Positions 33,739-43,678 of a DNA stretch of 64,000 nt are shown in pieces. Origin of the DNA: Desulfospira joergensenii DSM 10085 (GTDB lineage Bacteria > Desulfobacterota > Desulfobacteria > Desulfobacterales > Desulfobacteraceae); NCBI RefSeq assembly GCF_000420085.1, contig NZ_ATUG01000003.1, forward strand, positions 682,001 through 746,000, in the 5' to 3' direction. A model generated the notes under the pieces. The model saw nothing but the letters and a program-made list of their open reading frames with translations. It was not told where the DNA came from and ran no database searches. Each line of letters opens with the position of its first letter. Positions within the stretch are counted from its first letter, which is position 1. Made by a program: the position numbers and the translations under genes.

Positions 33739-35223
33739 ATGTCTGAATCCGGAACCGGCCCCATTGTCGATTATTCCCAGGACGATTTGTATGATTTTAT
33801 TGAAGGCGCCACCTTTCTTGCCACAGGGGGCGGCGGCCCCAAGGATGTGGCCCGGGATTTTCTTAAAAACAGCGGGGTGACATCGGTGAATACCCTATCC
33901 TCCCCCAAGGTCCCGGACCAGATGTCCATCGCCTGTGCCGCCGAGGTCTTTGCGCCCTCGGCCATTGAGGCCAAAAAAGATTATACAGCGGCCCTGAAAT
34001 CCTATGAAGGCCTCGTTTCCCCGGGGCCGGGAAAGCTCACGGGGGTGATGGCAGGGGAGGTAGGAGCCATCAACGGCATTGTTCCGGCCATTGTTGCCGG
34101 CCTGACAGATTCCTTTCTCATTTCAGACACCCAGACCGACCGGGCCGTCTCGGAAATGGACATGGGACTGTTCCAGAACCGGGTGCCCTACTATTATCTG
34201 AACATGCTGGATGACGACGGCAAAGCCCTGCTCCAGAAAAGCTATCCCGCATCCGACCGGGATGCCATGATCGTGGAAAAGGATGTGGCCAATACCATGA
34301 AGGCCCATCCGGAACTTGAAGGTGTGGGCGGATTTGCCACCTATCCCATGACGGGCAGGGATCTGAAAGGATATTACAGCCAGGGTCTGCTCCAGCCCCA
34401 TACCTTTGATTTTGCCAGATATATCGGCGCCTGTATGAAAGAACCCGGATTCGAACCGCTCATATTCAACGCCGTAAAGGAGTGGCTGGGCAGCGGATAT
34501 ACCCCCTACCGCATGTTCAAAGGATACCTGGCAAACGCAAGGCAGGTGGCAAAAAACCAGGATTACGGCATGGCCGATTTTATCTCCTCTGATCCTTTAA
34601 GCAGCATGGGGGCAAGGATCTACTATTCCAACGAGAACATGATCGCCTATTATACCCTCTGGGTTCTGGTCAGAACCGTGCCCACTCCCATTGAAATCAG
34701 CCCCATGGCCATCGGGCCGGACGCCATCTGCTACCTGCTCACCTCCGCCAGGTACGGCAACGGGTATTCATTCACCAACGAGGCATTCACAGAGGACTAC
34801 GGAAACCCTGATTTTTTCAAAACCCATGAGATCGAGATTTTGGGCTTTCCCGAGCCCACATTGCGCCGGACAAATCTCATCGCCAACTTCAAGCGGGAGA
34901 TCACGGCAACAATGGGGGCTTTCGGGAAAACCTATCCGGGCAGTTATATCCCCATAGAACAATTGCAGGAAGGCAGGATAGAGGTGGATCTCCCCAAAAT
35001 ACCCGGCCGGGAAAACCAAGTTTCCGGCATGACCCTGAAAGGCCCCTACCCCGGGGCTGTCATCCGGTATACCGTGGACAACAATGAGCCGGACACGGAT
35101 TCACCCATATATGAGGCCCCGGTTCCCCTCAAGGAACTGGCCGGCAGTACCGTAAAGGCCCGGCTCTTCCATGGGGGCAGTCTGCCGGGACCCACCACTC
35201 ACATCGTCCTTCCCAAGGAGTAA
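33739..35223 (+). CDS. DUF917-like protein with C-terminal chitobiase-like domain
   Basis: 494 residues; AGGAGG about 7 bases before ATG 33739. Residues ~15-385 follow DUF917 (ATFLATGGGGPKDVARDFL, ISDTQTDRAVSEMDM), a fold linked to hydantoinase/oxoprolinase-type proteins, although the middle diverges strongly. The last ~80 residues (IRYTVDNNEPDTDSPIYEAP) look like a CHB_HEX_C_1 immunoglobulin-like domain seen in chitobiases and surface proteins. No signal peptide. I cannot assign a reaction. It ends 6 bases before the sensor kinase gene, so they are co-transcribed. Confidence 0.65.
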   Translation: MSESGTGPIVDYSQDDLYDFIEGATFLATGGGGPKDVARDFLKNSGVTSVNTLSSPKVPDQMSIACAAEVFAPSAIEAKKDYTAALKSYEGLVSPGPGKLTGVMAGEVGAINGIVPAIVAGLTDSFLISDTQTDRAVSEMDMGLFQNRVPYYYLNMLDDDGKALLQKSYPASDRDAMIVEKDVANTMKAHPELEGVGGFATYPMTGRDLKGYYSQGLLQPHTFDFARYIGACMKEPGFEPLIFNAVKEWLGSGYTPYRMFKGYLANARQVAKNQDYGMADFISSDPLSSMGARIYYSNENMIAYYTLWVLVRTVPTPIEISPMAIGPDAICYLLTSARYGNGYSFTNEAFTEDYGNPDFFKTHEIEILGFPEPTLRRTNLIANFKREITATMGAFGKTYPGSYIPIEQLQEGRIEVDLPKIPGRENQVSGMTLKGPYPGAVIRYTVDNNEPDTDSPIYEAPVPLKELAGSTVKARLFHGGSLPGPTTHIVLPKE

Positions 35224-35229
35224 CCGAGT

Positions 35230-38200
35230 TTGACAAACCCCGGAAAAATGCGGGCTGTAAGTTTTCGTCGGGGACTGCTTGTCTGCATATGGCTCCTGGT
35301 GGCCTTGGGGATGCCCGCATGGGCCGGGTTTTCTGTCCGGCACCCGTTCAATACCGGCGCCTATAATAATTGCCTTATCCAGGACAGGGACGGGTTTATC
35401 TGGGTCGGCTGCACCAACGGCATTGTCCGGTACGACGGTTACAGCACAAAATTTACCAAGGCCGGAGAAGGCCGGCTCTCTTCGGCCATTGCCGGCTGCA
35501 TTTTCGAAGACGACCAGGGGATTTTGTGGATCGGCACCTCGGCAGGGCTGAACCAATTCGACAAAAAGACCAATACCTTTACCTATTATAAATACGATCC
35601 CGGGGATGTGGGAAGCATCAGCTCCGGCCAGTTTAACTGGGCACCCAGGACCATTGCCCAGGACAGGGACGGTTTCATGTGGTTCGGCACCCGGGCCGGG
35701 GTCAACCGGTTGGACAGGGCAACCGGAATATTCACCCGGATCCGCCATGTCCCGGGGGATCCCAACAGCCTCAGCCACGATTCCGTATGGACCGTGGCGG
35801 CGGGCAGGGACGGGACAATCTGGATCGGCACCGAGACCGGGCTGGATGCATACTCTCCCAAAACAAAAAAGGTGACCCGGTTTACCCATGATCCATACGA
35901 TTCTTCCAGCCTGGGCCGGGGCCGGGTATATGCGGTGCTGGAAGATGAATGGCCCTTTGTCTGGGCGGGTACAAGCCTTGGCGGCCTGAGCCGTCTGAAC
36001 CGGGAAACCGGAAGGTTCCAGCGGTTTGAACATATCCCGGACCATCCCAACAGCTTAAGCCACAACCAGGTTTACACCATTACCCGGGACCGCAACGGCC
36101 TGCTCTGGCTCGGACGCTCCTATGACGTGGCCGCAGGCCTTGAATGTCTTGACCCGAAAACCGGGAAGTTCACGGTGTATAAACATGTTGATGACGATGC
36201 CCAAAGCATTTCCGGAGATATCATCATGGGATGCTACGAAGACAGGGCCGGTATCCTGTGGATTGTTGAAAACACCGGTGCCATAGACAAGTGGGACCCC
36301 AGCCAAAAACCCTTTGACCAGTACCGCCACAGGGCCGGGGACCCCAGAGGCCCCAGTTCAAACGTCATCACCACCATTGTCGAATCCGGTGACGGCAGCC
36401 TCTGGATGGGGACCCAGCTGGGGGGGCTCAACCGGCTTGACCGGGAAACAGGGCGGTTCAGGGTATACCGGAAATCCGGCCCCAAAGGCTTGGGCATTAC
36501 CAATGATTATGTTTTTTCCGTGCTGGAAGACCCGGACAAAAAATTGTGGATCTCAATGAACAACGGCGTGGTCGGTATATTGGATCCCGATTCCGGCGGC
36601 CTTGAAAAACAATTTATCAACCCCCATACAGACGGGGTGGCCCGGGGGATGATCCAGGACAGGCTGAATCCTGACATCCTCTGGTTCGGCACCGAGGCGG
36701 ACGGGATTTTCAGGCTGAACAAACTCACCGGAAGATTCACCCGGTTCTCCCATGATTCCGAGAATGAAAACAGCCTGGCCAACAATGTGGTCACACGTCT
36801 GTTCCAGGAAGAGAACGGAACCCTGTGGGTGCCGACCCTGGGCGGAGGCCTGGACCGGTTTGACGCGGCCGCCAACGTCTTTGTCCATCATCAAAAGGAT
36901 GGGGACAACCCCTGGGCCATCAGCGGCAACATGGTGACGGACTGCCTCCTGGACGGCCAGGGACGTTTCTGGATCGCCACGGGTGACGGGGGCTTGAACC
37001 GGCTGGACCCCAAGACCGGAAAGTTCAGGCATTACGGAGAAAAAGAGGGGTTTGAGACCCGGACCATCCGGGCCATTCTGGAAGACGGTCTGGGAAATCT
37101 GTGGCTGAGCAGCGATTCCGGTCTGATCCGGTTCAACCTCTCCGAAGAACGGGTCACCGGCCGGTTTACCGAACAGGACGGACTGCTGGGAAACGATTTC
37201 AGTCCCTACGCCACCAGTGCCGTAAAAACCCGTGACGGAAAACTCTGGTTTTCAAGCCTTAAAGGCGTGATCAGCTTCTTCCCCAGCCAAATCAAAACCA
37301 ATCCCTATATTCCCCCGGTTGCCCTGACCAGTTTCCACATCCCCGGCCGGGCCGTTCCCATCCGGGCCTGCCCGGAAACCATTGAACAGGTCCATCTGGA
37401 CTGGCAAAACAATTCCTTTGAATTCGAATTCGCAGCCCTGAACTTTACCCAGCCCCGGAAAAATAAATATGCCTATTTTCTGGAAGGCTTTGACAACGGC
37501 TGGAATCAGAGCGGGACCCGGCGTTACGGCAGCTACACCAATTTGCCCGGCGGCAGCTACCTCTTACAATTGGCCGGATCAAACAATGACGGGGTCTGGA
37601 ACAAAAAAGGAGCCCGGATTGAAATTCATGTGGCTTCTCCGCCCTGGAAAACCGCATGGGCATACGGCCTGTACTGTCTCCTCGGGACGGCCTTCTGGCT
37701 ATGGGGCTGGAAACTGGCATCCGGAAATATACAAAAAAGGCTGGCCGCCAAAGAAGCGGAACTGGAAAAAGAGAAAAAGATCAATGACCAGTTGAAAGCC
37801 CTCGACGGGATGAAAACCGACCTGCTTGAAAAAAAAGCTGAGGTTGAAAACAGACTCAGGAGCAACAAGGCAAGGCTGGAAAAAATGGTAAAGGAACGCA
37901 CGGCCGAACTGGAGACCGAAAAAGAGAAGGCAGAATCCGCAAGCCTGGCAAAAAGCGAGTTTCTGGCCAATATGAGCCATGAAATCAGGACCCCTTTGAA
38001 CCTGATCCTCGGGTACTCGGAGATGATTGAAAAACAGATCCCGGACAAGACGGTCATTGGCTATCTTTCAACCATCCGCTCGGCCGGCTCCACCCTGTTG
38101 ACCCTGCTCAACGATATTCTTGACCTGTCCAAGGCGGAATCGGGCAAGTTTACCCTGGCATACGCTCCGTTCAACCTTGACCGTCTCTTTGAAGAGATCC

Positions 38201-39030
38201 GGCGGATTTTTTCCATCACCGCAGGGAACAAGGGGCTGGTCTTTCATATTGAAAAAAGCGGCACCCTGCCCGTTGCCATTGTCCTGGACAAGACACGGCT
38301 GCGCCAGGTGCTTATTAACATCGTGGGCAACGCCGTAAAATTCACGGATAAGGGATATGTCAAACTCAGGGCAGATTACCATAGATTTGACCACGGGCCT
38401 TTGTCTTCCGAGTTTTTGATCTCTGTTGAGGATACCGGCATGGGCATTGCCCCGGAGCAAAAGGACCTGATTTTCGAGAGGTTCAGCCAGCAGAAGGGAC
38501 AAAACTTTAACATTTACGGGGGAACGGGCATCGGACTTTCCATATCAAAAAAACTGATCACAGCCATGGGCGGCACCATAACCGTGGAAAGCAGCCCCGG
38601 CCAGGGCAGCCGGTTTCTGGTCTCCATTCCCGATGTCAAACCCCATGATTCCTCGGATTATCTGGACCCTGCCCCCTCTGCTGCCGAGGAATCCCCCGCT
38701 CCTGAACCCCGATCTGCCCGGCCGGATCAGGACCTTTCCCCTGAAATCCTTTCAGGCCTGCCCGGTTTGCTGACCCGTCTGGAAAAGGAATTCAAGCCGA
38801 GATGGGAGGAGCTGCGGGACGCCCTGGTGATCCACAGGATCGAAAGGTTCTCAAAGGATGCAGCCGCCCTGGGCGCCCAATACCAATATGACCCCTTACG
38901 GCTCTGGGCAGAAAGGCTGCAGACCCAGGCCCGGACATTCGACATGGTCCATCTGCCCGACACCCTGGCCGGATTACCGGGGCTCATGGAGGAACTGGCA
39001 GACCGGATCCCAAAGTCCCCTATAACTTGA
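35230..39030 (+). CDS. Propeller-type sensor histidine kinase
   Basis: 1266 residues. TTG 35230 has AAGGAG 9 bases upstream; ATG 35248 is an alternative. A signal peptide (ends ...GMPAWA) precedes 13-14 reg_prop repeats (DRDGFIWVG, DGTIWIGT, GDGSLWMGTQ...) forming one or two periplasmic beta-propellers (~35-690). Then a Y_Y_Y domain (~690-795), one membrane helix (~805), a coiled coil, HisKA (H in NMSHEIRTPLNL), HATPase (EDTGMGIAPE, GTGIGLSIS) and a C-terminal helical domain. This resembles the sensor half of hybrid two-component systems, but there is no receiver or AraC domain; the receiver at 33100 is the probable partner. Confidence 0.9.
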   Translation: MTNPGKMRAVSFRRGLLVCIWLLVALGMPAWAGFSVRHPFNTGAYNNCLIQDRDGFIWVGCTNGIVRYDGYSTKFTKAGEGRLSSAIAGCIFEDDQGILWIGTSAGLNQFDKKTNTFTYYKYDPGDVGSISSGQFNWAPRTIAQDRDGFMWFGTRAGVNRLDRATGIFTRIRHVPGDPNSLSHDSVWTVAAGRDGTIWIGTETGLDAYSPKTKKVTRFTHDPYDSSSLGRGRVYAVLEDEWPFVWAGTSLGGLSRLNRETGRFQRFEHIPDHPNSLSHNQVYTITRDRNGLLWLGRSYDVAAGLECLDPKTGKFTVYKHVDDDAQSISGDIIMGCYEDRAGILWIVENTGAIDKWDPSQKPFDQYRHRAGDPRGPSSNVITTIVESGDGSLWMGTQLGGLNRLDRETGRFRVYRKSGPKGLGITNDYVFSVLEDPDKKLWISMNNGVVGILDPDSGGLEKQFINPHTDGVARGMIQDRLNPDILWFGTEADGIFRLNKLTGRFTRFSHDSENENSLANNVVTRLFQEENGTLWVPTLGGGLDRFDAAANVFVHHQKDGDNPWAISGNMVTDCLLDGQGRFWIATGDGGLNRLDPKTGKFRHYGEKEGFETRTIRAILEDGLGNLWLSSDSGLIRFNLSEERVTGRFTEQDGLLGNDFSPYATSAVKTRDGKLWFSSLKGVISFFPSQIKTNPYIPPVALTSFHIPGRAVPIRACPETIEQVHLDWQNNSFEFEFAALNFTQPRKNKYAYFLEGFDNGWNQSGTRRYGSYTNLPGGSYLLQLAGSNNDGVWNKKGARIEIHVASPPWKTAWAYGLYCLLGTAFWLWGWKLASGNIQKRLAAKEAELEKEKKINDQLKALDGMKTDLLEKKAEVENRLRSNKARLEKMVKERTAELETEKEKAESASLAKSEFLANMSHEIRTPLNLILGYSEMIEKQIPDKTVIGYLSTIRSAGSTLLTLLNDILDLSKAESGKFTLAYAPFNLDRLFEEIRRIFSITAGNKGLVFHIEKSGTLPVAIVLDKTRLRQVLINIVGNAVKFTDKGYVKLRADYHRFDHGPLSSEFLISVEDTGMGIAPEQKDLIFERFSQQKGQNFNIYGGTGIGLSISKKLITAMGGTITVESSPGQGSRFLVSIPDVKPHDSSDYLDPAPSAAEESPAPEPRSARPDQDLSPEILSGLPGLLTRLEKEFKPRWEELRDALVIHRIERFSKDAAALGAQYQYDPLRLWAERLQTQARTFDMVHLPDTLAGLPGLMEELADRIPKSPIT

Positions 39031-39108
39031 AGGTTCAGGACTCTGTGACGGCCTGATCCTGTCCCCCTTGTTGTGCAGTCTGTTTCCTCAGACGGGAAAG
39101 GTTCCAGG

Positions 39109-39654
39109 TTACCGTCTTCCCCCCCTTAAAAAACCATATGCCGCTCCCGTGAATCCCCCGGCCAGATGGCTGAACTGGGAAATCTGGTCGACCTTCAGGA
39201 TGGCGGCCACCTCGGATCCGATGAAAATCACGGCCACCAGGATAAAGGTGAGAGGGACTTCCCTGGCCCTGAAATTGGAAAAGGAACTGAGCAGAATCAT
39301 CATAAAGGCCAGGCCGCTGCCCCCGATAAGGGAGGTATGAAACAGGACCGCATTTAACAGGGCCGTTGCCGCCGCGGTGACCGCCATCATCTCAAACAAT
39401 TTCCAGGACCGGTATTTTTCCTCCAGCAGGGGGCCCAGCAGGAGGATAATCATCAGATTTCCCATAAGATGGGACCAGCCGGCATGGGTAAATACATGGG
39501 TAAACAGCCGGATATAAAAAAGAGGGGATGAAAAGGCCGGTCCGGACGGGGAGGAAAAGTTCAGCCCCAGGGTCCCGGAAACGGGCAGGATAAGGCAGAG
39601 AAGGGCCAGCAGGGCATAGGTCAGGACAACGGGTGAATTGTATTTGATCTTCAT
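39109..39654 (-). CDS. Rhomboid family intramembrane serine protease
   Basis: 181 residues from ATG 39654 (AAGGAG 6 bases upstream); a longer frame has no ribosome site. Six membrane helices. The rhomboid signature is complete: HLMGNLMIILLLGPLLEE (H and N of the oxyanion region), the catalytic Ser in GGSGLAFMM, and the catalytic His in FSHLAGGFTG. It cuts transmembrane substrates within the cytoplasmic membrane; the substrate is unknown. It is converging with the sensor kinase and stands alone. Confidence 0.9.
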   Translation of the reverse strand: MKIKYNSPVVLTYALLALLCLILPVSGTLGLNFSSPSGPAFSSPLFYIRLFTHVFTHAGWSHLMGNLMIILLLGPLLEEKYRSWKLFEMMAVTAAATALLNAVLFHTSLIGGSGLAFMMILLSSFSNFRAREVPLTFILVAVIFIGSEVAAILKVDQISQFSHLAGGFTGAAYGFLRGGRR

Positions 39655-39934
39655 GGTTTCTCCTTGGGTTTCCTTTTGGGCGGTTATACCCGGTCGGGGC
39701 TGCAGGGTCAAGCCTGTCCCGCACTGTCTTTTACATAAACAGGCTTGAAAAAAATCCGTTTGATTGTTTTGTCCAACCCGGCAGAGAAATGGAAGATGCG
39801 TTCCGCGCATTTCAACCGTCGGTCCCGACCGGTTGGAAAAAGGAATTCCCCGTGGTATTTCCGTCTTGGAACCCCGGGGAATTAACCCGGCAGAAACCCC
39901 CTTCCCGCACTTTTGGATAAACCGGAAACCCAGG

Positions 39935-40915
39935 CTAAAAATAATTTCTCAACTTCAGCTCAAAGGGATGGGGATTCAGATAAGTCTGGCTCTTCAGCCA
40001 GGACTGATCGTATTTTCGCACGTAGTGGTTGATCAGGGTTAAAGGGACCACCAGGGGGACATAGCCTTCCCGGTATTGATCAATCACGGAGAGCATTTCC
40101 TGCTTTTCATCAGGGCTGAGCTGTTTTTTGAAGAATCCCATGATATGCAGAAGAACATTGATGTTTTTTTTGGAGGTGGTTTTCAGATTCAGGGCCCTGA
40201 ACAGAAGACTTTCGTATTGATCAAAAAGCGGCTCCATGCCCAGTTTCCTGCCCCTTGCCACCAGTTTGCCCAGTTTTCGATAATTCTCCTGGCTGTGGGA
40301 GAGGATGAGCAATTTGTTCCGGGTATGAAAATCCACCAGGCCTCCCGGGGTTTTGCTCCCGGCCACCAGCCGCCGCCAGCGCTGGAAGAAAAAGATCTTT
40401 TCGATAAAATGCTCCCTAAGCCCGGGATCCTGGAGGCGGCCGGCCTCCTCCACCGGTATCCTGGGAAAATGGAGGGTAAAGGCCCGGGCAAAAAGACCGG
40501 TTCCGGTCTTTCTTACCTTGCCGTCATCCCCGTACACCCGGATACGGTATAGTCCGGATGAAGGGGATTTGCTCTTGAAGATAAAGCCGCAGAGATTCTC
40601 CTTTTCCAATTTTTTGAGCCTTCCTGGAATCCACTCTTCCATCATACGGGTCTTGTCCACTTGGGTTTTTTGGGTCTCCAGCCGGGGGGCCCGGGGATCT
40701 CCTTTCAGCCGGACCGCTTCCCTGGGAACGGGCATGCCGCATTCTGTCTCCGGGCAGACCGGGACATACTCTGCAAACATTCCCAGGGTCTGGGTCAGAT
40801 ACCGGTCATGGCTGTGATTCCCGTCATACCGGACTTTATGGCCGAGAAGACAGGTGGAAATCCCGATTCTTATCTTTTCGGGTTTTTGGGCTTTTTTTTC
40901 AGATTGAAGTTCCAT
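39935..40915 (-). CDS. DUF523-DUF1722 protein (YbgA/TudS-like)
   Basis: 326 residues. The N-terminal DUF523 part (~15-160) has cysteines in GISTCLLG, PVCPETECGM and ENLCGFIFKSKSPSSG, which in the related thiouracil desulfidase TudS hold a [4Fe-4S] cluster. The C-terminal part (~195-305) is DUF1722 (YbgA), ending PHPFELKLRN. The combination occurs widely, often near photolyase-like or SDR genes. It faces away from the 41107-43647 group, sharing a short divergent promoter region. The exact reaction is unknown. Confidence 0.88.
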   Translation of the reverse strand: MELQSEKKAQKPEKIRIGISTCLLGHKVRYDGNHSHDRYLTQTLGMFAEYVPVCPETECGMPVPREAVRLKGDPRAPRLETQKTQVDKTRMMEEWIPGRLKKLEKENLCGFIFKSKSPSSGLYRIRVYGDDGKVRKTGTGLFARAFTLHFPRIPVEEAGRLQDPGLREHFIEKIFFFQRWRRLVAGSKTPGGLVDFHTRNKLLILSHSQENYRKLGKLVARGRKLGMEPLFDQYESLLFRALNLKTTSKKNINVLLHIMGFFKKQLSPDEKQEMLSVIDQYREGYVPLVVPLTLINHYVRKYDQSWLKSQTYLNPHPFELKLRNYF

Positions 40916-41106
40916 GGATCCTCCCCTGGGGATTGAATTTCCATATTTTAGGAGGCGATGCGATCCGTTCCCGGATCAGAATAAATTCGCCCCAAGATAG
41001 AACAATATTGACAGGCAGGTTTACAGTATATAGGTTTTATACCACAGGTAAAAGTTTTTTCGCCGTTTTTCGATTTTACATTCATTACCGGATTCAGGAG
41101 ATCGTG

Positions 41107-41613
41107 ATGCCCAAAACCGTTATCGTCAACGATTTCTTTCAAAAGGGATATACCTATGACCGGATTGAAGCACCGGGTAAAAATTTTCACCCGGAATTCC
41201 GCCCGGAACTGACTCCCAGGCAGATGCTGTCCATGGGCATCTTCGGCGGCTGCTACATGACCGACTGCAAAGAGGAGTTTCCCGAAGACTGGTTTAAAAC
41301 AGCCAGGCTCTCCCCGGGCAGAAAAGATATTTCCCTTAATTTTTACGGAGTTGATGCGTCCCAGCCCCTGTCAATCTGGCAGGAAAAGGGGTGGCTCCAC
41401 CCGGAGGATCCCAGGGGCTGGTTCCAGTGGTATTGCCGCTATTTCATGGGACGCAGGATGGAAATGGAAGATTTGCGGCAGATCAAAAGATGGAAGGGGA
41501 TCCGCCGCCATATCGGCGCCATCCGGAAAAACTGCGGACCGGACCAATCCGGATGCCGTCCCAGACAGAGGCAGGCCCTTCTCCACTGGGCCTATGACCC
41601 CAGAAAAATATAA
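41107..41613 (+). CDS. Conserved hypothetical protein
   Basis: 168 residues from ATG 41107, with GGAG 7 bases upstream; the longer frame from 40933 would overlap the divergent promoter region and is unlikely. Soluble, basic, aromatic-rich (WFQWYCRYFMGRRMEME, IKRWKGIRRHIGAIRKNC). I do not recognise a named domain. It lies in a tight three-gene unit with an SDR-DUF2867 gene (15-base gap) and a flavin-oxidase-like gene, and divergent from the DUF523-DUF1722 gene, so it probably belongs to the same process. Confidence 0.75.
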   Translation: MPKTVIVNDFFQKGYTYDRIEAPGKNFHPEFRPELTPRQMLSMGIFGGCYMTDCKEEFPEDWFKTARLSPGRKDISLNFYGVDASQPLSIWQEKGWLHPEDPRGWFQWYCRYFMGRRMEMEDLRQIKRWKGIRRHIGAIRKNCGPDQSGCRPRQRQALLHWAYDPRKI

Positions 41614-41627
41614 CTTCGGGAAAAAAC

Positions 41628-43202
41628 ATGGACCAGAATCATCCTCATCACAAAGAAACCAGACAAAATCAAACAAAAGCTTCCCTGGGTCAAAAACCGG
41701 TTCTGGTTACAGGAGCCACCGGATATGTGGCCGGGCGGCTCATCCCCAAACTGCTCTCTTCCGGATACCGGGTCAGGGCCATGGGGCGTTCCCTGGAAAA
41801 AATGGGGACCCGACCCTGGGCCCGTGATCCCCATATTCAGATGGTCCGGGGGGATATCATGGATCCGGCCTCCCTGGGCCGGGCCCTTCAGGGCTGCGGC
41901 ACCCTCTTTTACCTGATCCATTCCATGATCTCCAGGAAAGGGGCATACAGGAATGCGGACCGGATCGGGGCCCGGAATATGGCAGCCGCAGCAGCAGCGG
42001 CAAAAGCCGAGCAGATCATCTATCTGGGAGGACTGGGAGAACTGGACCACCCCAATATCAGCAGACACCTTTTATCCAGAAATGAAGTCGGGCAGATTCT
42101 CCAGCAGGGCGAGATCCCCTGCACTGTACTCCGGGCGGCCATGATCCTGGGTTCCGGCTCTGCCAGCTTTGAAATCTTAAGATACCTGGCCGAGCATCTG
42201 CCCGTCATGATCACCCCTAAATGGGTCCGCATGCCCACCCAGCCCATTGCCATCTCCAATGTTCTGGGATACCTCATTGGATGCCTGGAAAATCCTGAGA
42301 CCCGGGGAAAGACCTTTGACATCGGAGGACCCGACATCGTCTCCTACCGGGATCTGTTCAAAATCTATGCAGACCGGGCCGGCATTCCACGGCCGGTCAT
42401 GTTCCCGGTGCCCATACTCTCCCCCAGACTCTCATCCCTCTGGATCCATCTGGTCACCCCGGTCCCGGCGGCCATTGCCCGTCCCCTGACCCAAGGCCTG
42501 AGTCTGCCCACCATCTGCACGGAGAACCGTATCCAAGAACTGGTTCCCCAGGATCTGATCTCCTGCGGCCAGGCCATTGACCGAGCCCTTGACCGGGTTC
42601 GCCAGGAAAAGGTGGATACCTGCTGGGCAGATGCCGGAGAACTCATTTTCCCGGAATGGACCCATTGCGGAGATTCAGACTATACCGGAGGCACCCTTCT
42701 CAAATGCGGATACAAAGCTAGGGTGGAAGGGCAGCCAAAAGATCTCTGGACCCGGGTGGAGGCCATCGGCGGATCCACCGGCTATTATGCCGCCGACCTG
42801 CTCTGGAAACTCAGGGGAATTATGGATATCTTTTCCGGAGGAGTGGGCCTGAACCGGGGCCGGCGTTCCGCGACCCGGCTTCGGACAGGGGATGCCCTGG
42901 ATTTCTGGCGGGTCCTTACCATTGAACCCCCTTTCCGGCTTCTGCTCCTGGCGGAGATGAGAATGCCCGGAGAAGCCCTGCTTGAAATCACCATCACCCC
43001 AATGGACAAAACCCATTGCGAGATCCGCCTCCTGTCCCGGTTCCTGCCCAGGGGAATTGCCGGTATCCTGTACTGGTATGTTCTCTATCCTTTTCATGAA
43101 TATGTCTTTTCCAGAATGCTGCAGGGCCTGATCCGCTCGGCCGGATGCCGGCTGATCCACGGCCCTTTGCGGTTCACCCCGAAAATTTCAAAAAGAGCCT
43201 AG
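41628..43202 (+). CDS. SDR oxidoreductase with DUF2867 domain
   Basis: 524 residues. The N-terminal half is an atypical SDR with the NAD(P)-binding motif VLVTGATGYVAGRL (~26-39), FYLIHSM and YLGGLGE. The C-terminal ~190 residues (FWRVLTIEPPFRLLLLAEMRMPGEALLEI) match DUF2867, a lipid-binding-like START-type fold. Such proteins are soluble or membrane-associated, with unknown substrates. It starts 15 bases after the 41107 gene and ends 8 bases before the next one, so co-translation is likely. Confidence 0.88.
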   Translation: MDQNHPHHKETRQNQTKASLGQKPVLVTGATGYVAGRLIPKLLSSGYRVRAMGRSLEKMGTRPWARDPHIQMVRGDIMDPASLGRALQGCGTLFYLIHSMISRKGAYRNADRIGARNMAAAAAAAKAEQIIYLGGLGELDHPNISRHLLSRNEVGQILQQGEIPCTVLRAAMILGSGSASFEILRYLAEHLPVMITPKWVRMPTQPIAISNVLGYLIGCLENPETRGKTFDIGGPDIVSYRDLFKIYADRAGIPRPVMFPVPILSPRLSSLWIHLVTPVPAAIARPLTQGLSLPTICTENRIQELVPQDLISCGQAIDRALDRVRQEKVDTCWADAGELIFPEWTHCGDSDYTGGTLLKCGYKARVEGQPKDLWTRVEAIGGSTGYYAADLLWKLRGIMDIFSGGVGLNRGRRSATRLRTGDALDFWRVLTIEPPFRLLLLAEMRMPGEALLEITITPMDKTHCEIRLLSRFLPRGIAGILYWYVLYPFHEYVFSRMLQGLIRSAGCRLIHGPLRFTPKISKRA

Positions 43203-43209
43203 GAGGTCC

Positions 43210-43647
43210 ATGACCAGACAAGAATCCTTACAAACCCTTGGAGAACTCTTTGCTTCCCAGACACTGGCTGTATTGTCCACCCAGAAAGACGGCCATCCCT
43301 ATGCCAGCCTGGTGGCCTTTTCCTTTTCCCAGGATCTGAAGCAGATTTATTTCCTGACCCAGGCAGATACGAGAAAATTCAACAATCTGACTGCCTGCGA
43401 CAGGGTGGCCCTCCTGGTCAGTTCTGCCTGCAACCGGTCAGATGATTTTTCCAGAGCCCTGGCAGTCACTGCCCTGGGCAGAGCACTGCCCCTGGAAGAC
43501 AAAACCCCCCATATCCAAGATTTTATGGGACGCCATCCCCAGCTCAAAGAATTTGCCGGGTTTCACCATACCGTTATGGTGGAGGTCAGAGTTGAAACCT
43601 ATCTCCTGGTCAGCCGGTTTGAAAACGTGGTGGAGATCAAGATCTGA
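43210..43647 (+). CDS. Pyridoxamine 5'-phosphate oxidase-family protein
   Basis: 145 residues with the FMN-binding split-barrel pattern: TLAVLSTQKDGHPYASLVAF near the N-terminus, YFLTQADTRKFNNL, then ALLVSS and VTALGRA. These small flavoproteins reduce or oxidise diverse small molecules (PNPOx-like or F420/FMN-type). AGGAGG at 43201-43206 sits close to the ATG. It is the last gene of the three-gene unit and converges with the CoA-transferase gene. Confidence 0.85.
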   Translation: MTRQESLQTLGELFASQTLAVLSTQKDGHPYASLVAFSFSQDLKQIYFLTQADTRKFNNLTACDRVALLVSSACNRSDDFSRALAVTALGRALPLEDKTPHIQDFMGRHPQLKEFAGFHHTVMVEVRVETYLLVSRFENVVEIKI

Positions 43648-43678
43648 TCCCAGGCCTTCCAACCGGAAAGGAAACAAA

